Origin: Nitrospira sp.
GTDB lineage: Bacteria > Nitrospirota > Nitrospiria > Nitrospirales > Nitrospiraceae
Direction of reading: 5' to 3'
DNA length: 64,000 bases
Assembly (NCBI GenBank): GCA_021323395.1
Contig: JAJONL010000003.1
Span: 1 to 64,000 of the forward strand
How positions within the stretch are numbered: position 1 is the stretch's first letter; each line of letters starts with the position of its first letter. Below the pieces are notes generated by a model. It ran no database searches, was not told the DNA's origin, and saw nothing but the letters and a program-made list of their open reading frames with translations. The position numbers were made by a program, and so were the translations under genes. Positions 9,120-19,656 of this stretch are shown here, one piece after another.

Positions 9120-11174
9120 CTATTTTACAATTAATGAGACGATGAGCAACGCCACGATATTGATGACCTTGATCATGGGGTTGATCGCTGGACCCGCCGT
9201 ATCCTTATAGGGATCGCCGACCGTATCGCCGGTGACCGCGGCCTTATGCGTCTCGGTTCCTTTCAAGCCCTGTTCCTCGATGTACTTCTTGGCATTGTCC
9301 CAGGCTCCCCCGCCGCTCGTCATGGAGATCGCAACGAACAAACCCGTGACAATGCTCCCCACAAGTACCCCTCCAAGCGCCTGAGGCCCAAGAACCACTC
9401 CGACCAGGATCGGAGCGACCACCGGAATCAGACCGGGAATCATCATTTTTTGAATCGCCGCTTGCGTGACGATATCCACGCAGGTTCCGTACTCCGGTTT
9501 CCCAGTCCCTTCCATGATGCCTTTGATCGTCCGGAATTGGCGTCGCACTTCTTCCACCACCAAGCCGGCCGCCTGCCCGACCGCTTTCATACAGAGCGCG
9601 CCAAAGATAAACGGCAACATTCCCCCAAGAAAGAGTCCGACCAGCACTAAGGGATTGGAGAGGTCGAAGGTGCTGGACTGAGTTCCCTTGGCCACTTCAC
9701 GCGCGAACTCTGCAAACAAGACCACCGCTGCGAGTCCTGCTGAACCAATCGCATATCCTTTCGTGACCGCCTTCGTCGTATTGCCGACCGCATCGAGCGG
9801 GTCCGTAATGTCACGCACTTCTTTCCCCAGGTGGGCCATCTCAGCGATCCCGCCGGCATTGTCCGTAATCGGGCCAAACGCATCGATGGCCACCACAATC
9901 CCCGCCATCGAGAGCATCGACACTGCCGCCACGGCCACACCGTACAAACCACCTGACTCCGCTCCACCGCAGATCCAGTAGCTACCGAGAATCGCCGCGC
10001 CGATGACGACCACCGGAGCGGACGTCGACTGCATGCCCACCGCCAGACCGGCAATGATGTTAGTCGCATGGCCCGTTTCACTGGCCTTGGCAATATCCTT
10101 CACCGGCGCATAACTCTTGGACGTGTAGTAGTCGGTGATGAACACCAGCGCGAGCGTCACCGCCAATCCCATCAATGCCGCCAGGTAATAGCTCATCCCG
10201 CTCACGCCACCGACGTTATCCATGATTTTGGTCGTGATCGGGAAAAAGGCCACGGCCGCAAGACCGCCGGCCACAAACAACCCCTTGTAGAGAGCCGGCA
10301 TAATTTCGCCGCCGGGACTGACCTTCACAAACAGAATACCGATGATCGTCGCGAAAATCGTCACTCCCCCCAGCGCAAGTGGGTAGAGAATGGGTGCACT
10401 GACACCTTTGAACATGGTGAAGGCCAGTACCATCGCCGCCACCGTCGTCACAGCATAGGTTTCGAAGAGGTCCGCTGCCATGCCGGCGCAATCGCCGACG
10501 TTGTCGCCCACGTTGTCGGCAATGACCGCTGGATTGCGTGGATCGTCTTCCGGAATGCCCGCCTCGACTTTGCCGACGAGATCCGCCCCTACGTCAGCGG
10601 CTTTCGTATAGATTCCGCCGCCCACGCGCGCAAACACCGAAATCAAACTCCCGCCGAAGCCGAGACTCAACAAGGCATGAATCGCTTTTTCCTGCCCCGC
10701 AAACTGAGAAGCCAAGGTGTAGAAGCTCGTAATGGCCAATAGGCCCAATCCGATCAATAACAAGCCCGTCACCGCGCCGCCGCGGAAGGCGACGGTCAAG
10801 GCGGCATTCATGCCGTTGTGCGCCGCCTGGGCCGTCCGTACATTCGCACGGACCGCGATGATCATCCCCACATAGCCGGCGAGGGCTGATGCTCCCGCTC
10901 CAATCAAAAATCCGATTGCCGTCAGCATCCCGAACTTATCTGAAAATGCCCCAGCCCCCCACAGCACGACGAACAGCACCGCCGCCACCACGCCCACCGT
11001 TCGATACTGTCGATTCATATAGGCGCCGGCGCCTTCTTGAATGGCCTTGGCAATTTCCTGCATCTTCGCATTACCGGCATTGAGCTTGAACACCCACATT
11101 GCGAGATAGAGGCCATAAGCAATGCCCGCCGCCGCCGCAATGAGAGCAAAGGTCACAATCGCTGAGTCACTCAC
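9120..11174 (-). CDS. hppA: Membrane-bound proton/sodium-translocating pyrophosphatase
   Basis: [71 protein letters not shown]. Confidence 0.97.
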   Translation of the reverse strand: MSDSAIVTFALIAAAAGIAYGLYLAMWVFKLNAGNAKMQEIAKAIQEGAGAYMNRQYRTVGVVAAVLFVVLWGAGAFSDKFGMLTAIGFLIGAGASALAGYVGMIIAVRANVRTAQAAHNGMNAALTVAFRGGAVTGLLLIGLGLLAITSFYTLASQFAGQEKAIHALLSLGFGGSLISVFARVGGGIYTKAADVGADLVGKVEAGIPEDDPRNPAVIADNVGDNVGDCAGMAADLFETYAVTTVAAMVLAFTMFKGVSAPILYPLALGGVTIFATIIGILFVKVSPGGEIMPALYKGLFVAGGLAAVAFFPITTKIMDNVGGVSGMSYYLAALMGLAVTLALVFITDYYTSKSYAPVKDIAKASETGHATNIIAGLAVGMQSTSAPVVVIGAAILGSYWICGGAESGGLYGVAVAAVSMLSMAGIVVAIDAFGPITDNAGGIAEMAHLGKEVRDITDPLDAVGNTTKAVTKGYAIGSAGLAAVVLFAEFAREVAKGTQSSTFDLSNPLVLVGLFLGGMLPFIFGALCMKAVGQAAGLVVEEVRRQFRTIKGIMEGTGKPEYGTCVDIVTQAAIQKMMIPGLIPVVAPILVGVVLGPQALGGVLVGSIVTGLFVAISMTSGGGAWDNAKKYIEEQGLKGTETHKAAVTGDTVGDPYKDTAGPAINPMIKVINIVALLIVSLIVK

Positions 11175-11493
11175 AGTGTTCTCCTCCTGTGGACAGAATG
11201 GTGAAACTGAGAATCCAGCTGAACCGTCTCGAATATTTTGTCGCCATCAATTGCTAACTATCTGAAAAGTCGCGTCATTCTATAGAGGTGACGAGGACGG
11301 ATCAAGGTGAAAGTGCGTAGGAGTCACCCGGGCACCCTTCCCTTCTCGGCATGGACTCCAGAAACTGAGCTACCACCCTTGAGCACCTCGCTGGGTCCGA
11401 AGTGCTGTCCCTGGTACAGAACCTATACATCCGCAGTATCTAAGCCCGATGAACGAATGCCTTGCGGGCCAGTCAAACATGGCATGTCACAAT

Positions 11494-11522
11494 TTGCGGA
11501 GTCGAGACGACTTTGTTATAGT
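11494..11522 (+). promoter_or_regulatory. Candidate promoter TTGCGG-N17-TATAGT
   Basis: Spacing and -10 fit sigma70; -35 is weak; lies about 24 bp upstream of the ORF at 11546. Confidence 0.35.
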
Positions 11523-11545
11523 GCGCCCGGGTTGAGGAGGACTCG

Positions 11546-11800
11546 ATGGGACTCGCGCCGGAATATATCCTGGTTGATCAGCAGAAGTTCAGCAAGGCCA
11601 AGCTGTCGCTGGACAATCACGTCTATAAGAACTGCGAAATGGACGACTGCGACATCTATTACAGCGGCGGACAATATGAGTTGATCGATACCCACATCAC
11701 AAACTCGCGGCTCATCCTCAACCACCCAGCCAAGAGCATCTACAGCGCGATTCAGATTTTCAAGATGAAATCACCCGGCTCCCGCATCGTCTCTGAGTAA
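11546..11800 (+). CDS. Conserved hypothetical protein
   Basis: ORF preceded by GGAGG (ttgaggaggactcgatg); no recognised domain. Confidence 0.6.
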   Translation: MGLAPEYILVDQQKFSKAKLSLDNHVYKNCEMDDCDIYYSGGQYELIDTHITNSRLILNHPAKSIYSAIQIFKMKSPGSRIVSE

Positions 11801-11822
11801 AGCGTATCTCGTGAAGCGTCGT

Positions 11823-11869
11823 TCGTATCTCGCCTGACTGAAAGACTCTCAGTCTTCGACGAGATACGA
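11823..11869. terminator. Hairpin between convergent genes (TCGTATCTCG...CGAGATACGA with inner AAGACT/AGTCTT)
   Basis: Perfect 10-bp outer stem plus inner stem; a third CGTATCTCG copy lies just upstream at about 11803. Confidence 0.6.
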
Positions 11870-11889
11870 CTTATGCGAAGCGGTCGGCC

Positions 11890-13128
11890 CTACTTGGTGA
11901 CGGGAATGTTTTCGCTGAACTTCACGATTGGGATCGGTTGGAACACGGGATCCTGCGCTCCTTTAGAAGATTCCGCTTCGATGCGCTGCAGGAAAGAGGC
12001 CGGTCCGGCCACTGGGGCGTAGCTGAGGATGGCTTCGACGTCGAAGGTCTTGGTATCTTTGGGCGTGGGGAAAGTGAAGGTTTCCATTCGCTTTTCTTCA
12101 GGTTTCAAAACCGTTTCTTCGAGAACTTTGACCGCCTCAAAGTCGAACACCGTCTTCTGGCCTTTGGCATCGGCATAGGTCCGGCCGTAGACACGCTTGT
12201 CGTGAAACACGGTCTTGAGATTCTTCCCTTTGATATCCAGCTCCAGCACCACACTGGCCCAGCCTGGATGGGTGGTCGGTAGATTGTGCGGCACCAGACT
12301 TTGCACAGCCACGATCACGGTGGTCTTGTCACCGTCGACCTTCGTAGAGACTTCCAGCTTGGCGGCTTCCTGCCTGAGCTGACCGATCCGTCCTGGGAAC
12401 GTATGGTTGGCCACTTTCCGCTTGGCTTCTCCATTGGCCGATTCCCCGACCTGTTCCGGCATATGGCAGGTCTGGCATTCCTTCCCGGACTTCACGGCTT
12501 TACTCTGGTCCCAATTACCCAACAGATCGTTGCTCTTGCCGAGGTCTGCCGCAGCCGGGACGACCTGATGACAGTTCAAACAGAGATCCGACTTATGGAA
12601 GAGGCCCAACTCCATCGATTGGTGCGCGAGGTTCTGCGCAAAATCTTTGTACGGCCCATACATGGTCTTACTACCGAGGTCGTACTTCGGTTCAGGCGGT
12701 TGTTTCGCTCTGTCTACCTGCTTGATGAGATGACATTGGGCGCAAGCCACGCCGTCCAGAGAGGGCTCCCCGGACTGCGCTTGGGTCACAAACAACTGGG
12801 CCTGATCGGCAAACTCGCGCACGTGAGGAGCATGGCAACGGAAACAGAGGGCCTTATCTTTCCCCGCCGAAGAAGTCAGGTAGGCGTCGAGAGCGGCGCG
12901 GAAGGTGGGGGTGTGGATCGAGCGCGACAATGGCGAGGTTTCCCACTCTTCAAATACTCGCTCATGGCAGCGCTTACACTTGCTGGAATTGGGAAAGGCT
13001 TTCTCGATGGTGGCTTGGGCTTTCGCATCTTGCGCGAGTCCCTGCTGCACGCCATAGCTGGTGAGGATGACGGCCAGTAATATTGCGCTTAGGATGATTC
13101 CTTGCAGGAATTGTCGTCGATGCTTCAC
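11890..13128 (-). CDS. Periplasmic pentaheme c-type cytochrome
   Basis: Five CxxCH motifs: CKRCH, CFRCH, CAQCH, CLNCH, CQTCH; N-terminal signal anchor. Confidence 0.9.
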   Translation of the reverse strand: MKHRRQFLQGIILSAILLAVILTSYGVQQGLAQDAKAQATIEKAFPNSSKCKRCHERVFEEWETSPLSRSIHTPTFRAALDAYLTSSAGKDKALCFRCHAPHVREFADQAQLFVTQAQSGEPSLDGVACAQCHLIKQVDRAKQPPEPKYDLGSKTMYGPYKDFAQNLAHQSMELGLFHKSDLCLNCHQVVPAAADLGKSNDLLGNWDQSKAVKSGKECQTCHMPEQVGESANGEAKRKVANHTFPGRIGQLRQEAAKLEVSTKVDGDKTTVIVAVQSLVPHNLPTTHPGWASVVLELDIKGKNLKTVFHDKRVYGRTYADAKGQKTVFDFEAVKVLEETVLKPEEKRMETFTFPTPKDTKTFDVEAILSYAPVAGPASFLQRIEAESSKGAQDPVFQPIPIVKFSENIPVTK

Positions 13129-13190
13129 CGTTGGCGTTTCCTCCGCACATTGTGCGTCCTTCGGTACCGCTTTATCACCAGCACGGCACC

Positions 13191-14513
13191 TCAGAATGAC
13201 TTGGCCCTGTACGTCAGCAGACGAGGCTGAATGTATTCTTCGATCACTTTTTTTGCGACGGCACGTTCCTGATCGTTCGCCAAGGATGCAAGGTATTTGG
13301 CTTTGAGCGCCGCCTCCGGCTCGGGGATCAAGGTATAGCTCAACACCACTTCGATATGTGCCGGTTCTTCTCCCGACTTGATGCTTTGGGAAAACGGCAC
13401 GCGGCGTGTTGTGCCCCCTTTGATGAAGGGGTCGGGAATTGGCCCGCGTAGAATCTTCTCAAAGGGCAGGCCGAACCGTTTCGTCTCCTCAGCCAGCATG
13501 TTGCCCCGCGCGTCCTTGATCGCGATGGAGAGCAGGAATTGTTTCAAGACCGGATCGCCGTCCGGAAAACTATGGGGCAGACTACCGATCTTCACGAGCA
13601 CCGTGCCTTCTACTCCAGCCACAGACTTCGTGGCCTCCACCTCGATTCTCGGCATCCACTCCGCCTGCAGATTGCGGTTTTTCAACAAGGTGCCTGGGAT
13701 GACGACGCCGCGAAACCAATGCCGGCCGATTGCCCTGGTCATTGCGCCGCGTTTCGATGTCGAGCTACCGGTGGATGGTTCCATATGGCAGTCTTGGCAA
13801 ATGGTGCCTTGCAGGATTTCGCCGGGCAAATCCTTCTGCGTGACGTCCTTTACCTTGTCAAAGTGGCAGGAAGTGCAGAAGTTCGCCCCGCGGAAGAGCG
13901 ACGTCTGTGTCGCAGGATGCACCAAGTTCTCTTCCGGATCGGCATAGGGTCCGTAGAGCATTTCCCCCGGTTGCACTTTGTAAGTAGGCGGCGGTTGCGG
14001 GGTGGATTCCACCGCATTGATGAGATGACAGGAAGCACAACCGATTCCCTCCACTTGCGGCTTACCGGACAATACCTGTGCCGTGATCTTGTCGGCGTGC
14101 TGCGGAAAGACTGTCACAGCCGGGGCATGGCAAGAGAGACAACGCTGTCGTTCCTGCATCGTGGGATTCGTCTGCATCCAGAGTCCCAACACGGTTCGGA
14201 AAACCGGCGACTCGAAAGAGGCGCCGTGCAGCAAGGCGGCGTCGACACGACCGAAGGACTTCAGATCCGGCGTCTGCTCGCGTATGCCCTTCCATTCCTC
14301 ATAATGTCGATCATGGCACTGCTTACAATCCTCCGACCGAATAAAAATCTTCTCAATTTCTGCGACCCAGTCAGCCGTCCCTTGTCCATCAGTCTTCTGC
14401 GCAATCGCGCGCTCATGGAAGGTGATGTTCAACATCGCCATGAGCAACAGAAGTCCCCCAGCCACCAGCTTCTGCACCAATCGCCGCTTGTCGTCCACGC
14501 TCTGCCTACCCAC
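13191..14513 (-). CDS. Pentaheme c-type cytochrome, paralogue of the preceding one
   Basis: Five CxxCH motifs: CKQCH, CLSCH, CASCH, CTSCH, CQDCH in the same order and similar context (CASCHLIN vs CAQCHLIK). Confidence 0.9.
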   Translation of the reverse strand: MGRQSVDDKRRLVQKLVAGGLLLLMAMLNITFHERAIAQKTDGQGTADWVAEIEKIFIRSEDCKQCHDRHYEEWKGIREQTPDLKSFGRVDAALLHGASFESPVFRTVLGLWMQTNPTMQERQRCLSCHAPAVTVFPQHADKITAQVLSGKPQVEGIGCASCHLINAVESTPQPPPTYKVQPGEMLYGPYADPEENLVHPATQTSLFRGANFCTSCHFDKVKDVTQKDLPGEILQGTICQDCHMEPSTGSSTSKRGAMTRAIGRHWFRGVVIPGTLLKNRNLQAEWMPRIEVEATKSVAGVEGTVLVKIGSLPHSFPDGDPVLKQFLLSIAIKDARGNMLAEETKRFGLPFEKILRGPIPDPFIKGGTTRRVPFSQSIKSGEEPAHIEVVLSYTLIPEPEAALKAKYLASLANDQERAVAKKVIEEYIQPRLLTYRAKSF

Positions 14514-15001
14514 TAGTCTCGTTTACAGCCGACAAAATGAAAATTCACGCCCCACCCGACTGGATCGCCAGGATCTGCCGGCTCATAGGTTCCCACGGTG
14601 AAATTACATTCTTTAAGTGAAGCCTTCACGGCTTTCCCAAAATCGATGAGGGTGCGGACTTCCTTCTTATCGATTTCCTTGATGACCGAACGCACCTTGA
14701 TGCCGGCATAGTCTGCGCGAGAATTGCCGATGACCTCAAACACAGCCACCCCCTCAGGACGCTGTAACTTCAGCTCTTTTTGAATCTCTTCGTCAACCTC
14801 GCCGACGGCGATTCCAAATTCTTCGCCGAGCTGAATGGCTTCTTCCGCCGTCATCTCCCCATTGGAAGCCGTTCCTGTATCTGCACCGTTCGCGCTGCTC
14901 CACTCTGCCGCGATGAGCAGAACCCCACACACAGAAAAAGCCCTTCCGAGAGAAAGGGCTTTTTTCAGGATCGACCGGCTCTTCTGAGAGCTCTCCTCCA
15001 A
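14513..15001 (-). CDS. PDZ-domain-like periplasmic protein
   Basis: LQRPEGVAVFEVIGNSRADYAGIKVRSVIKEIDKKEVRTLIDFGKAV resembles a PDZ fold core. Confidence 0.65.
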   Translation of the reverse strand: MEESSQKSRSILKKALSLGRAFSVCGVLLIAAEWSSANGADTGTASNGEMTAEEAIQLGEEFGIAVGEVDEEIQKELKLQRPEGVAVFEVIGNSRADYAGIKVRSVIKEIDKKEVRTLIDFGKAVKASLKECNFTVGTYEPADPGDPVGWGVNFHFVGCKRD

Positions 15002-15074
15002 CGTAGTTGCCTCATTGACGCGACAGGCACCGACTCAGACGGGGTCGGCCGTTCTGTTATCCTAACAGGAACAC

Positions 15075-15917
15075 TTACGTTTTTGTGATGGGATCCAGCG
15101 AGAGCTGAAACCAAGGAGCGATGGCTTTCTGACCATTGCGTTCCTTGTTCTCGCCGTTCCACACGGCAAAGGATACCGCCTGGATATGCCCCGGAATCAA
15201 CTTGGCCTCGTTTTCTTGTTCTTCAATGGACAAAGGTCGACGCATCACCACTCGCCACATGCCGTCTTTCCAGGTGGCCTTCCCCTGCACACGCCCTTGC
15301 TTTTCTTTGGTAGTGAGGGTACTGAATCCCCCACCGATCAAATCTTCGACCGAAGAAGCTCGGCGCGGAATAACTTCAAAGCGCCGCGGCTCACCGCTGA
15401 CAGCCTTGTCTTTTTCCGTCGGTCTGACAGCTCGCCGATCGATATCGCTCTGCCAATCGGCTTTCCAGTGCCAAATGTTGATGTAGTGATCCAACTGGCC
15501 CATGCAGAAAAAGGCCGGCGCATCCCCAAGCGGCAAACCTAGCGCCACCCCGTCGCGGAAGGTGCCCGGCGTGAGTCGATCGTTTTTCGTATTGTCCTGC
15601 CACTCAAGCAAAAACGCGATGTCTGCGCCGTTATGCACCGCGCGAACCGCCAAGGCATGGGCCGTCGGCTCGGGCCAGACAGGGCGAGTAATGATCTGCC
15701 CGCTCAGAGGCAAGGTCATCGGAGGTATTTTCTGCCACAGCGGGTCCTCAGGCGTGACGGGAATGTCTCCCGTGACGGCCTGTGCACGGATAATCATGCC
15801 TTCCGAACTGACGATGGGAATACCGAGACCGCCGAGAGCGACGGCGAAAAGGAGGAGACCCGAGAGACCATACAGCAGCTTGGTGCGGGATGTGTGGACC
15901 GATGTCATTCGCCTCAT
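15075..15917 (-). CDS. Ethylbenzene dehydrogenase-related (EBDH gamma / NxrC-like) heme-binding protein
   Basis: DPLWQKIPPMTLPLSGQIITRPVWPEPTAHALAVRAVHNGADIAFLLEWQDNTKND...ALGLPLGDAPAFFCMGQLDHYINIWHWKADWQ...VSFAVWNGENKERNGQKAIAPWFQLSL. Confidence 0.85.
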   Translation of the reverse strand: MRRMTSVHTSRTKLLYGLSGLLLFAVALGGLGIPIVSSEGMIIRAQAVTGDIPVTPEDPLWQKIPPMTLPLSGQIITRPVWPEPTAHALAVRAVHNGADIAFLLEWQDNTKNDRLTPGTFRDGVALGLPLGDAPAFFCMGQLDHYINIWHWKADWQSDIDRRAVRPTEKDKAVSGEPRRFEVIPRRASSVEDLIGGGFSTLTTKEKQGRVQGKATWKDGMWRVVMRRPLSIEEQENEAKLIPGHIQAVSFAVWNGENKERNGQKAIAPWFQLSLDPITKT

Positions 15918-15994
15918 GCCCCGGCGCGATGCCCTAGCCGTGAGAACTCATGCCCACGTTCCACTATTGGGAACGATGAATCCACCGTCTGCCA

Positions 15995-17248
15995 TTACCA
16001 CAGCTTGGCGCGACGGATTTTGTTTTCCCCCCGCTCGCACATATACAGATAGCCTTGAGAGTCGAGCGTCAACCCCACCGGAGAATTCACGACCGCCTCG
16101 ACCGCCAGCAGGCCGTCCCCGTGCTTGAGTGCGCCGGCGGCATCCTTGGCGACAAACCGAGCCGCGCCGCAGCCACCCATGTTTTTATCATCATATCCGC
16201 TATCGCCGTTACCAGCCACGGTGCTGATAAGGCCGGTGTCACCATCGACCTTGCGGACTCGGTGATTGCCCGTATCGGAGATGTAGGCATGGTTCTGATG
16301 ATCGAACACAATCGCTTCAGGCGCGTGTAACATCGACTTTGCCGCCGGCTTGCCGTCTCCATCATACCCATACCGGCAGACCCCGGCGAGCGTGGAGATC
16401 AATCCCGTTTTCTGGTCGATCTTGCGCACCCGATTGCTCCCCTTATCCACGATGTACACATCGCCGACGTTGTCCACCGCAATGCCGACGATATCGTACA
16501 GCCGCGCCTCCCTTGCCGGATGACCGTCGTCCAGGTACATGGACAGACTCAGACCGTCCGAACAGACGGGCATGAGCCATCCATTGTCGTCGCTGAAATC
16601 GATGCCGATCGCGTCACCGGACAGGACGACCAGGTTTCGCGCGACCAAGGGTTGCTCACGTGCCTCGTCTTCCGCCGTCCAGCTTCCCGCAATCGTCTCG
16701 ACCCGGCCGGTTCGTGAATCGTACCGGCGAATCCGATGCGCTTGCGTATCGGCGATATACATCACATCGTCGGCATCGAATGCAATCGCCGCCGGCCAGG
16801 TCAAATTCACTTCCAGGGCAGGACCGTCGCCATTGAATCCATGTTCCCCGGTCCCCACCACCGTCGTGATGATCCCGGTCTCGCGATCGACCTTACGAAT
16901 TCGATTGCTGCCCGAATCGCAAATGTACAGATCGTTATGGGAGTCACAGGCTATGTCGAGGGGGAGATACAGGCCGGCTTCCCCGCACAGTCCCTCGTCT
17001 CCGCTGTAACAGGTCTCACCGATTCCGGCAAAGTTATGCACGGTGCCTTCCGCGAGATTGACTCGCCGCACGCGATCAGACCCGGATTCGGCAAAGTAGA
17101 GCCATCGTTCCTCGCGATCCAGTGCGACGTGGTGCGGAAGCGGAATACCTGCCTTCACGGCTCGCTTGCCGTCACCCGTGCTTCGTGCCTTCCCATTTCC
17201 GGCAAAGGTTTCGATATATCCGACGGCTAACTGGACATCTGTTTCCAT
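15995..17248 (-). CDS. NHL-repeat (beta-propeller) protein
   Basis: Repeated IxTFAGNG...AxDxxGDVYIxDxGxNRVRKID units; start chosen at METDVQLAVGY because the upstream extension overlaps tatA. Confidence 0.9.
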   Translation of the reverse strand: METDVQLAVGYIETFAGNGKARSTGDGKRAVKAGIPLPHHVALDREERWLYFAESGSDRVRRVNLAEGTVHNFAGIGETCYSGDEGLCGEAGLYLPLDIACDSHNDLYICDSGSNRIRKVDRETGIITTVVGTGEHGFNGDGPALEVNLTWPAAIAFDADDVMYIADTQAHRIRRYDSRTGRVETIAGSWTAEDEAREQPLVARNLVVLSGDAIGIDFSDDNGWLMPVCSDGLSLSMYLDDGHPAREARLYDIVGIAVDNVGDVYIVDKGSNRVRKIDQKTGLISTLAGVCRYGYDGDGKPAAKSMLHAPEAIVFDHQNHAYISDTGNHRVRKVDGDTGLISTVAGNGDSGYDDKNMGGCGAARFVAKDAAGALKHGDGLLAVEAVVNSPVGLTLDSQGYLYMCERGENKIRRAKLW

Positions 17249-17291
17249 AACTGAATGGGTCCGTTCTATGCTAAGCCCGTTTGTCGAAGAT

Positions 17292-17573
17292 CTATGCCCG
17301 CGCGGCGGGAGGCGTAGCGGCAATCGGCTGTTCCACCGCGGGCGCCGGCATCGATACAGGCGGCTGAGCTGAGATGGCCTGCGCCTGCACCGATTCGGCC
17401 TGTTGGGCCTGGGCTTCGGCTTCAATCGCGTCCGCTTCGTGGACGGATTTCTTGAATCCCTTAATCGCTTTACCGATCCCTTCTCCCAACTGGGGCAATT
17501 TTCCTGCGCCAAAAATAATCAACACGATAAACAGGATCAGGATCAATTCTGTAAAACCAAGGCTGCCAAACAT
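17292..17573 (-). CDS. tatA: Twin-arginine translocase TatA/TatE family subunit
   Basis: [43 protein letters not shown]. Confidence 0.93.
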   Translation of the reverse strand: MFGSLGFTELILILFIVLIIFGAGKLPQLGEGIGKAIKGFKKSVHEADAIEAEAQAQQAESVQAQAISAQPPVSMPAPAVEQPIAATPPAARA

Positions 17574-17597
17574 GGTATGTCTCCTTTGCTCACATGT

Positions 17598-18410
17598 TCA
17601 GGATGCGGCGCCCTCTTTGGCCTTCTTCGCGAATCGTTCTTTCAGACGCTGACGAGCCTGTTCGGCCTGTTCGAACATTTTGCACTTATCGTAGACGCTG
17701 ATCAAATTATAATAAGCCAGCGGCTCGTCCGGACTATGCTCCACGGCACTCTCCATCACCTTGATAGCCAGATCGGTCTTCTTGTGATTGAGGGCGATCT
17801 CCATCAGTTTGAAACTGGCTTCCAGGTGCTTCGGATCCAATTCCAGCACGCGCAGATAACACTGAATCGCCATGTCCATCGTGTTGTAATCGGACACCTG
17901 CGGGTTATCGAGTTCTACATAGACGGCCGCGAGATTGTACCACGCCATCGGATCGTCCGGCGTGATCTCCACAAGACGTTCATAGTAGTTTTTCGACTCC
18001 ATGTACTTTCTTTTGTCAGCCTGTACGCGGCCCAGATTGAACAAGGCTAAAACGTCATAGGCATGCACATCGAGCGCGCGTTTGAATTCGGCCTCCGCCT
18101 CGTCGATCATGCCTTTGGTAGCATAAATAGTCCCCAAGTTTGAATAGTACATGGCGAGCGACCGATTCATTTCCGTTCGGAGTCCCTCAGCCATCTCAAT
18201 CGACTTCTTCACTTCGGTTAGGGCATCGTCCAGCCGACCCTTGCTGAAATACAATTCCCCCAGTCGACAGCGCGCCTGAAAATCGTCCGGCTCACTACTC
18301 AGCAATTTTTCGATTTCGGCAATCTCCTCATCGGGATTCAAGGGCTGATCGCCGGGATCTACGGCCGCGCCGCCTTGCTCTCCGCCGGTCGCTTGTGTCT
18401 GTTCATCCAT
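17598..18410 (-). CDS. Tetratricopeptide repeat protein
   Basis: Multiple TPR units (LGELYFSKGRLDDALTEVKKSIE; YSNLGTIYATKGMIDEAEAEFKRAL; YNLAAVYVELDN). Confidence 0.88.
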   Translation of the reverse strand: MDEQTQATGGEQGGAAVDPGDQPLNPDEEIAEIEKLLSSEPDDFQARCRLGELYFSKGRLDDALTEVKKSIEMAEGLRTEMNRSLAMYYSNLGTIYATKGMIDEAEAEFKRALDVHAYDVLALFNLGRVQADKRKYMESKNYYERLVEITPDDPMAWYNLAAVYVELDNPQVSDYNTMDMAIQCYLRVLELDPKHLEASFKLMEIALNHKKTDLAIKVMESAVEHSPDEPLAYYNLISVYDKCKMFEQAEQARQRLKERFAKKAKEGAAS

Positions 18411-18441
18411 AACAACATATCCTAATCTGGGTGACGAAAGA

Positions 18442-19563
18442 TTAAATTTGTCCGCCAACGAGAGAATCCTGCGAGCCCACGAGCGGAGGCTTGGTCACCG
18501 TCGCATGTTCAGCTACGACGCCTTGGGGACGGTCAAGTGTCAGCAACATCACCCCGAGGATGACCATGAGGGTCAAACTTGAAAATAACAACGCATAGCC
18601 GGCGATAAACATTAATGCCAGGCCATATCCAGCGAGGCGTCCCATGGTGACCAATCTAATGACCGTATACGACCAGCACAACAGCCCCGCGACATAAAAT
18701 GCAAAGGGCAAGTAAAAGGTATACCCCATGCCCATCTGAAAGATCCAGCTGATCCCTTCCCCTGCTTTTCGCATCGAATGGGCAAGAACGGGATTATAGA
18801 GGCCCAAAAAATAGTCCATGAACAATAAGCCCCAAAATACCATTCCGGAGACAGCCGCGAACCAGATGGCGCGCCGTCGCTGTTGCCTGTTTCTAGTCCG
18901 AAACGACACTCCGTGCCCGTAGGCCCAAAACACGAGGATGCTTGAAAGGACCATCAACGCTTCGCCAAGACGGTTGGCTTCGTAAACCAGCGGAGGAGCC
19001 GCTACCACCCCCATCCATCCATAGGTGGTGGAAAAGATTTGATAGTAGAGCCACCCTGATATGCCGAAATAATAGGTCGCCCCCATAATCCGCTTGGACC
19101 ACTCCTGGTGCTGAGATAGGTATTCGATCATGAGGGCGGTGAGCGCCACGACGGTAATGACATTGTACGCGATGGAGCCCAACATGCCAGGCGGTACGAT
19201 CAGGAATGCCCCCGTCAAAACCAGCAGTAGTCCAATGCTGGGAATGGTGACGACATTGATCCCCGAAATTCCCCGGGCCCGCATTCTATTCAACAGCAGG
19301 ACGACGAGGGCAAGGAACACGAAGATAGCCACGACATTGAGCAAGGCGAACCCGACGGAGGTGAGCAATTGAAACGTGGTGCCCACCCATTCGTGTTGCG
19401 CGGCAATTTTGCTGATATGCATGCCGAGACGTGAAACCAGCCGGTAGAGGACGAGTTCAAAAAACCCAACGAACAGCACCAACTTGATGGTGTACTCGAA
19501 CAGCAGCCCCTGATCTTCGACCCGTCCGGTAGATCGTTCGACTGTGGCGGCAATGGCAGACAT
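18442..19563 (-). CDS. Polytopic integral membrane protein of unknown function
   Basis: Many hydrophobic segments; no recognised family. Confidence 0.75.
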   Translation of the reverse strand: MSAIAATVERSTGRVEDQGLLFEYTIKLVLFVGFFELVLYRLVSRLGMHISKIAAQHEWVGTTFQLLTSVGFALLNVVAIFVFLALVVLLLNRMRARGISGINVVTIPSIGLLLVLTGAFLIVPPGMLGSIAYNVITVVALTALMIEYLSQHQEWSKRIMGATYYFGISGWLYYQIFSTTYGWMGVVAAPPLVYEANRLGEALMVLSSILVFWAYGHGVSFRTRNRQQRRRAIWFAAVSGMVFWGLLFMDYFLGLYNPVLAHSMRKAGEGISWIFQMGMGYTFYLPFAFYVAGLLCWSYTVIRLVTMGRLAGYGLALMFIAGYALLFSSLTLMVILGVMLLTLDRPQGVVAEHATVTKPPLVGSQDSLVGGQI

Positions 19564-19656
19564 CTCCAGCCCCCTCTACAATACGATGGTGATGGCCCGT
19601 GCGGAAAGACCGATCAATTCAAGCCAGAAGCTTCAGCTCCGGTGGCGGCGGAACGG

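Noticed and set aside
12286-13080. 264-aa plus-strand ORF antisense to the pentaheme cytochrome
   Set aside because: The opposite strand encodes five CxxCH motifs and a signal peptide; shadow ORF in GC-rich DNA.
17249-17512. N-terminal extension of the NHL protein ([12 protein letters not shown]...)
   Set aside because: Overlaps tatA in another frame and is Arg/Pro-rich; METDVQ at 17248 is a better start.
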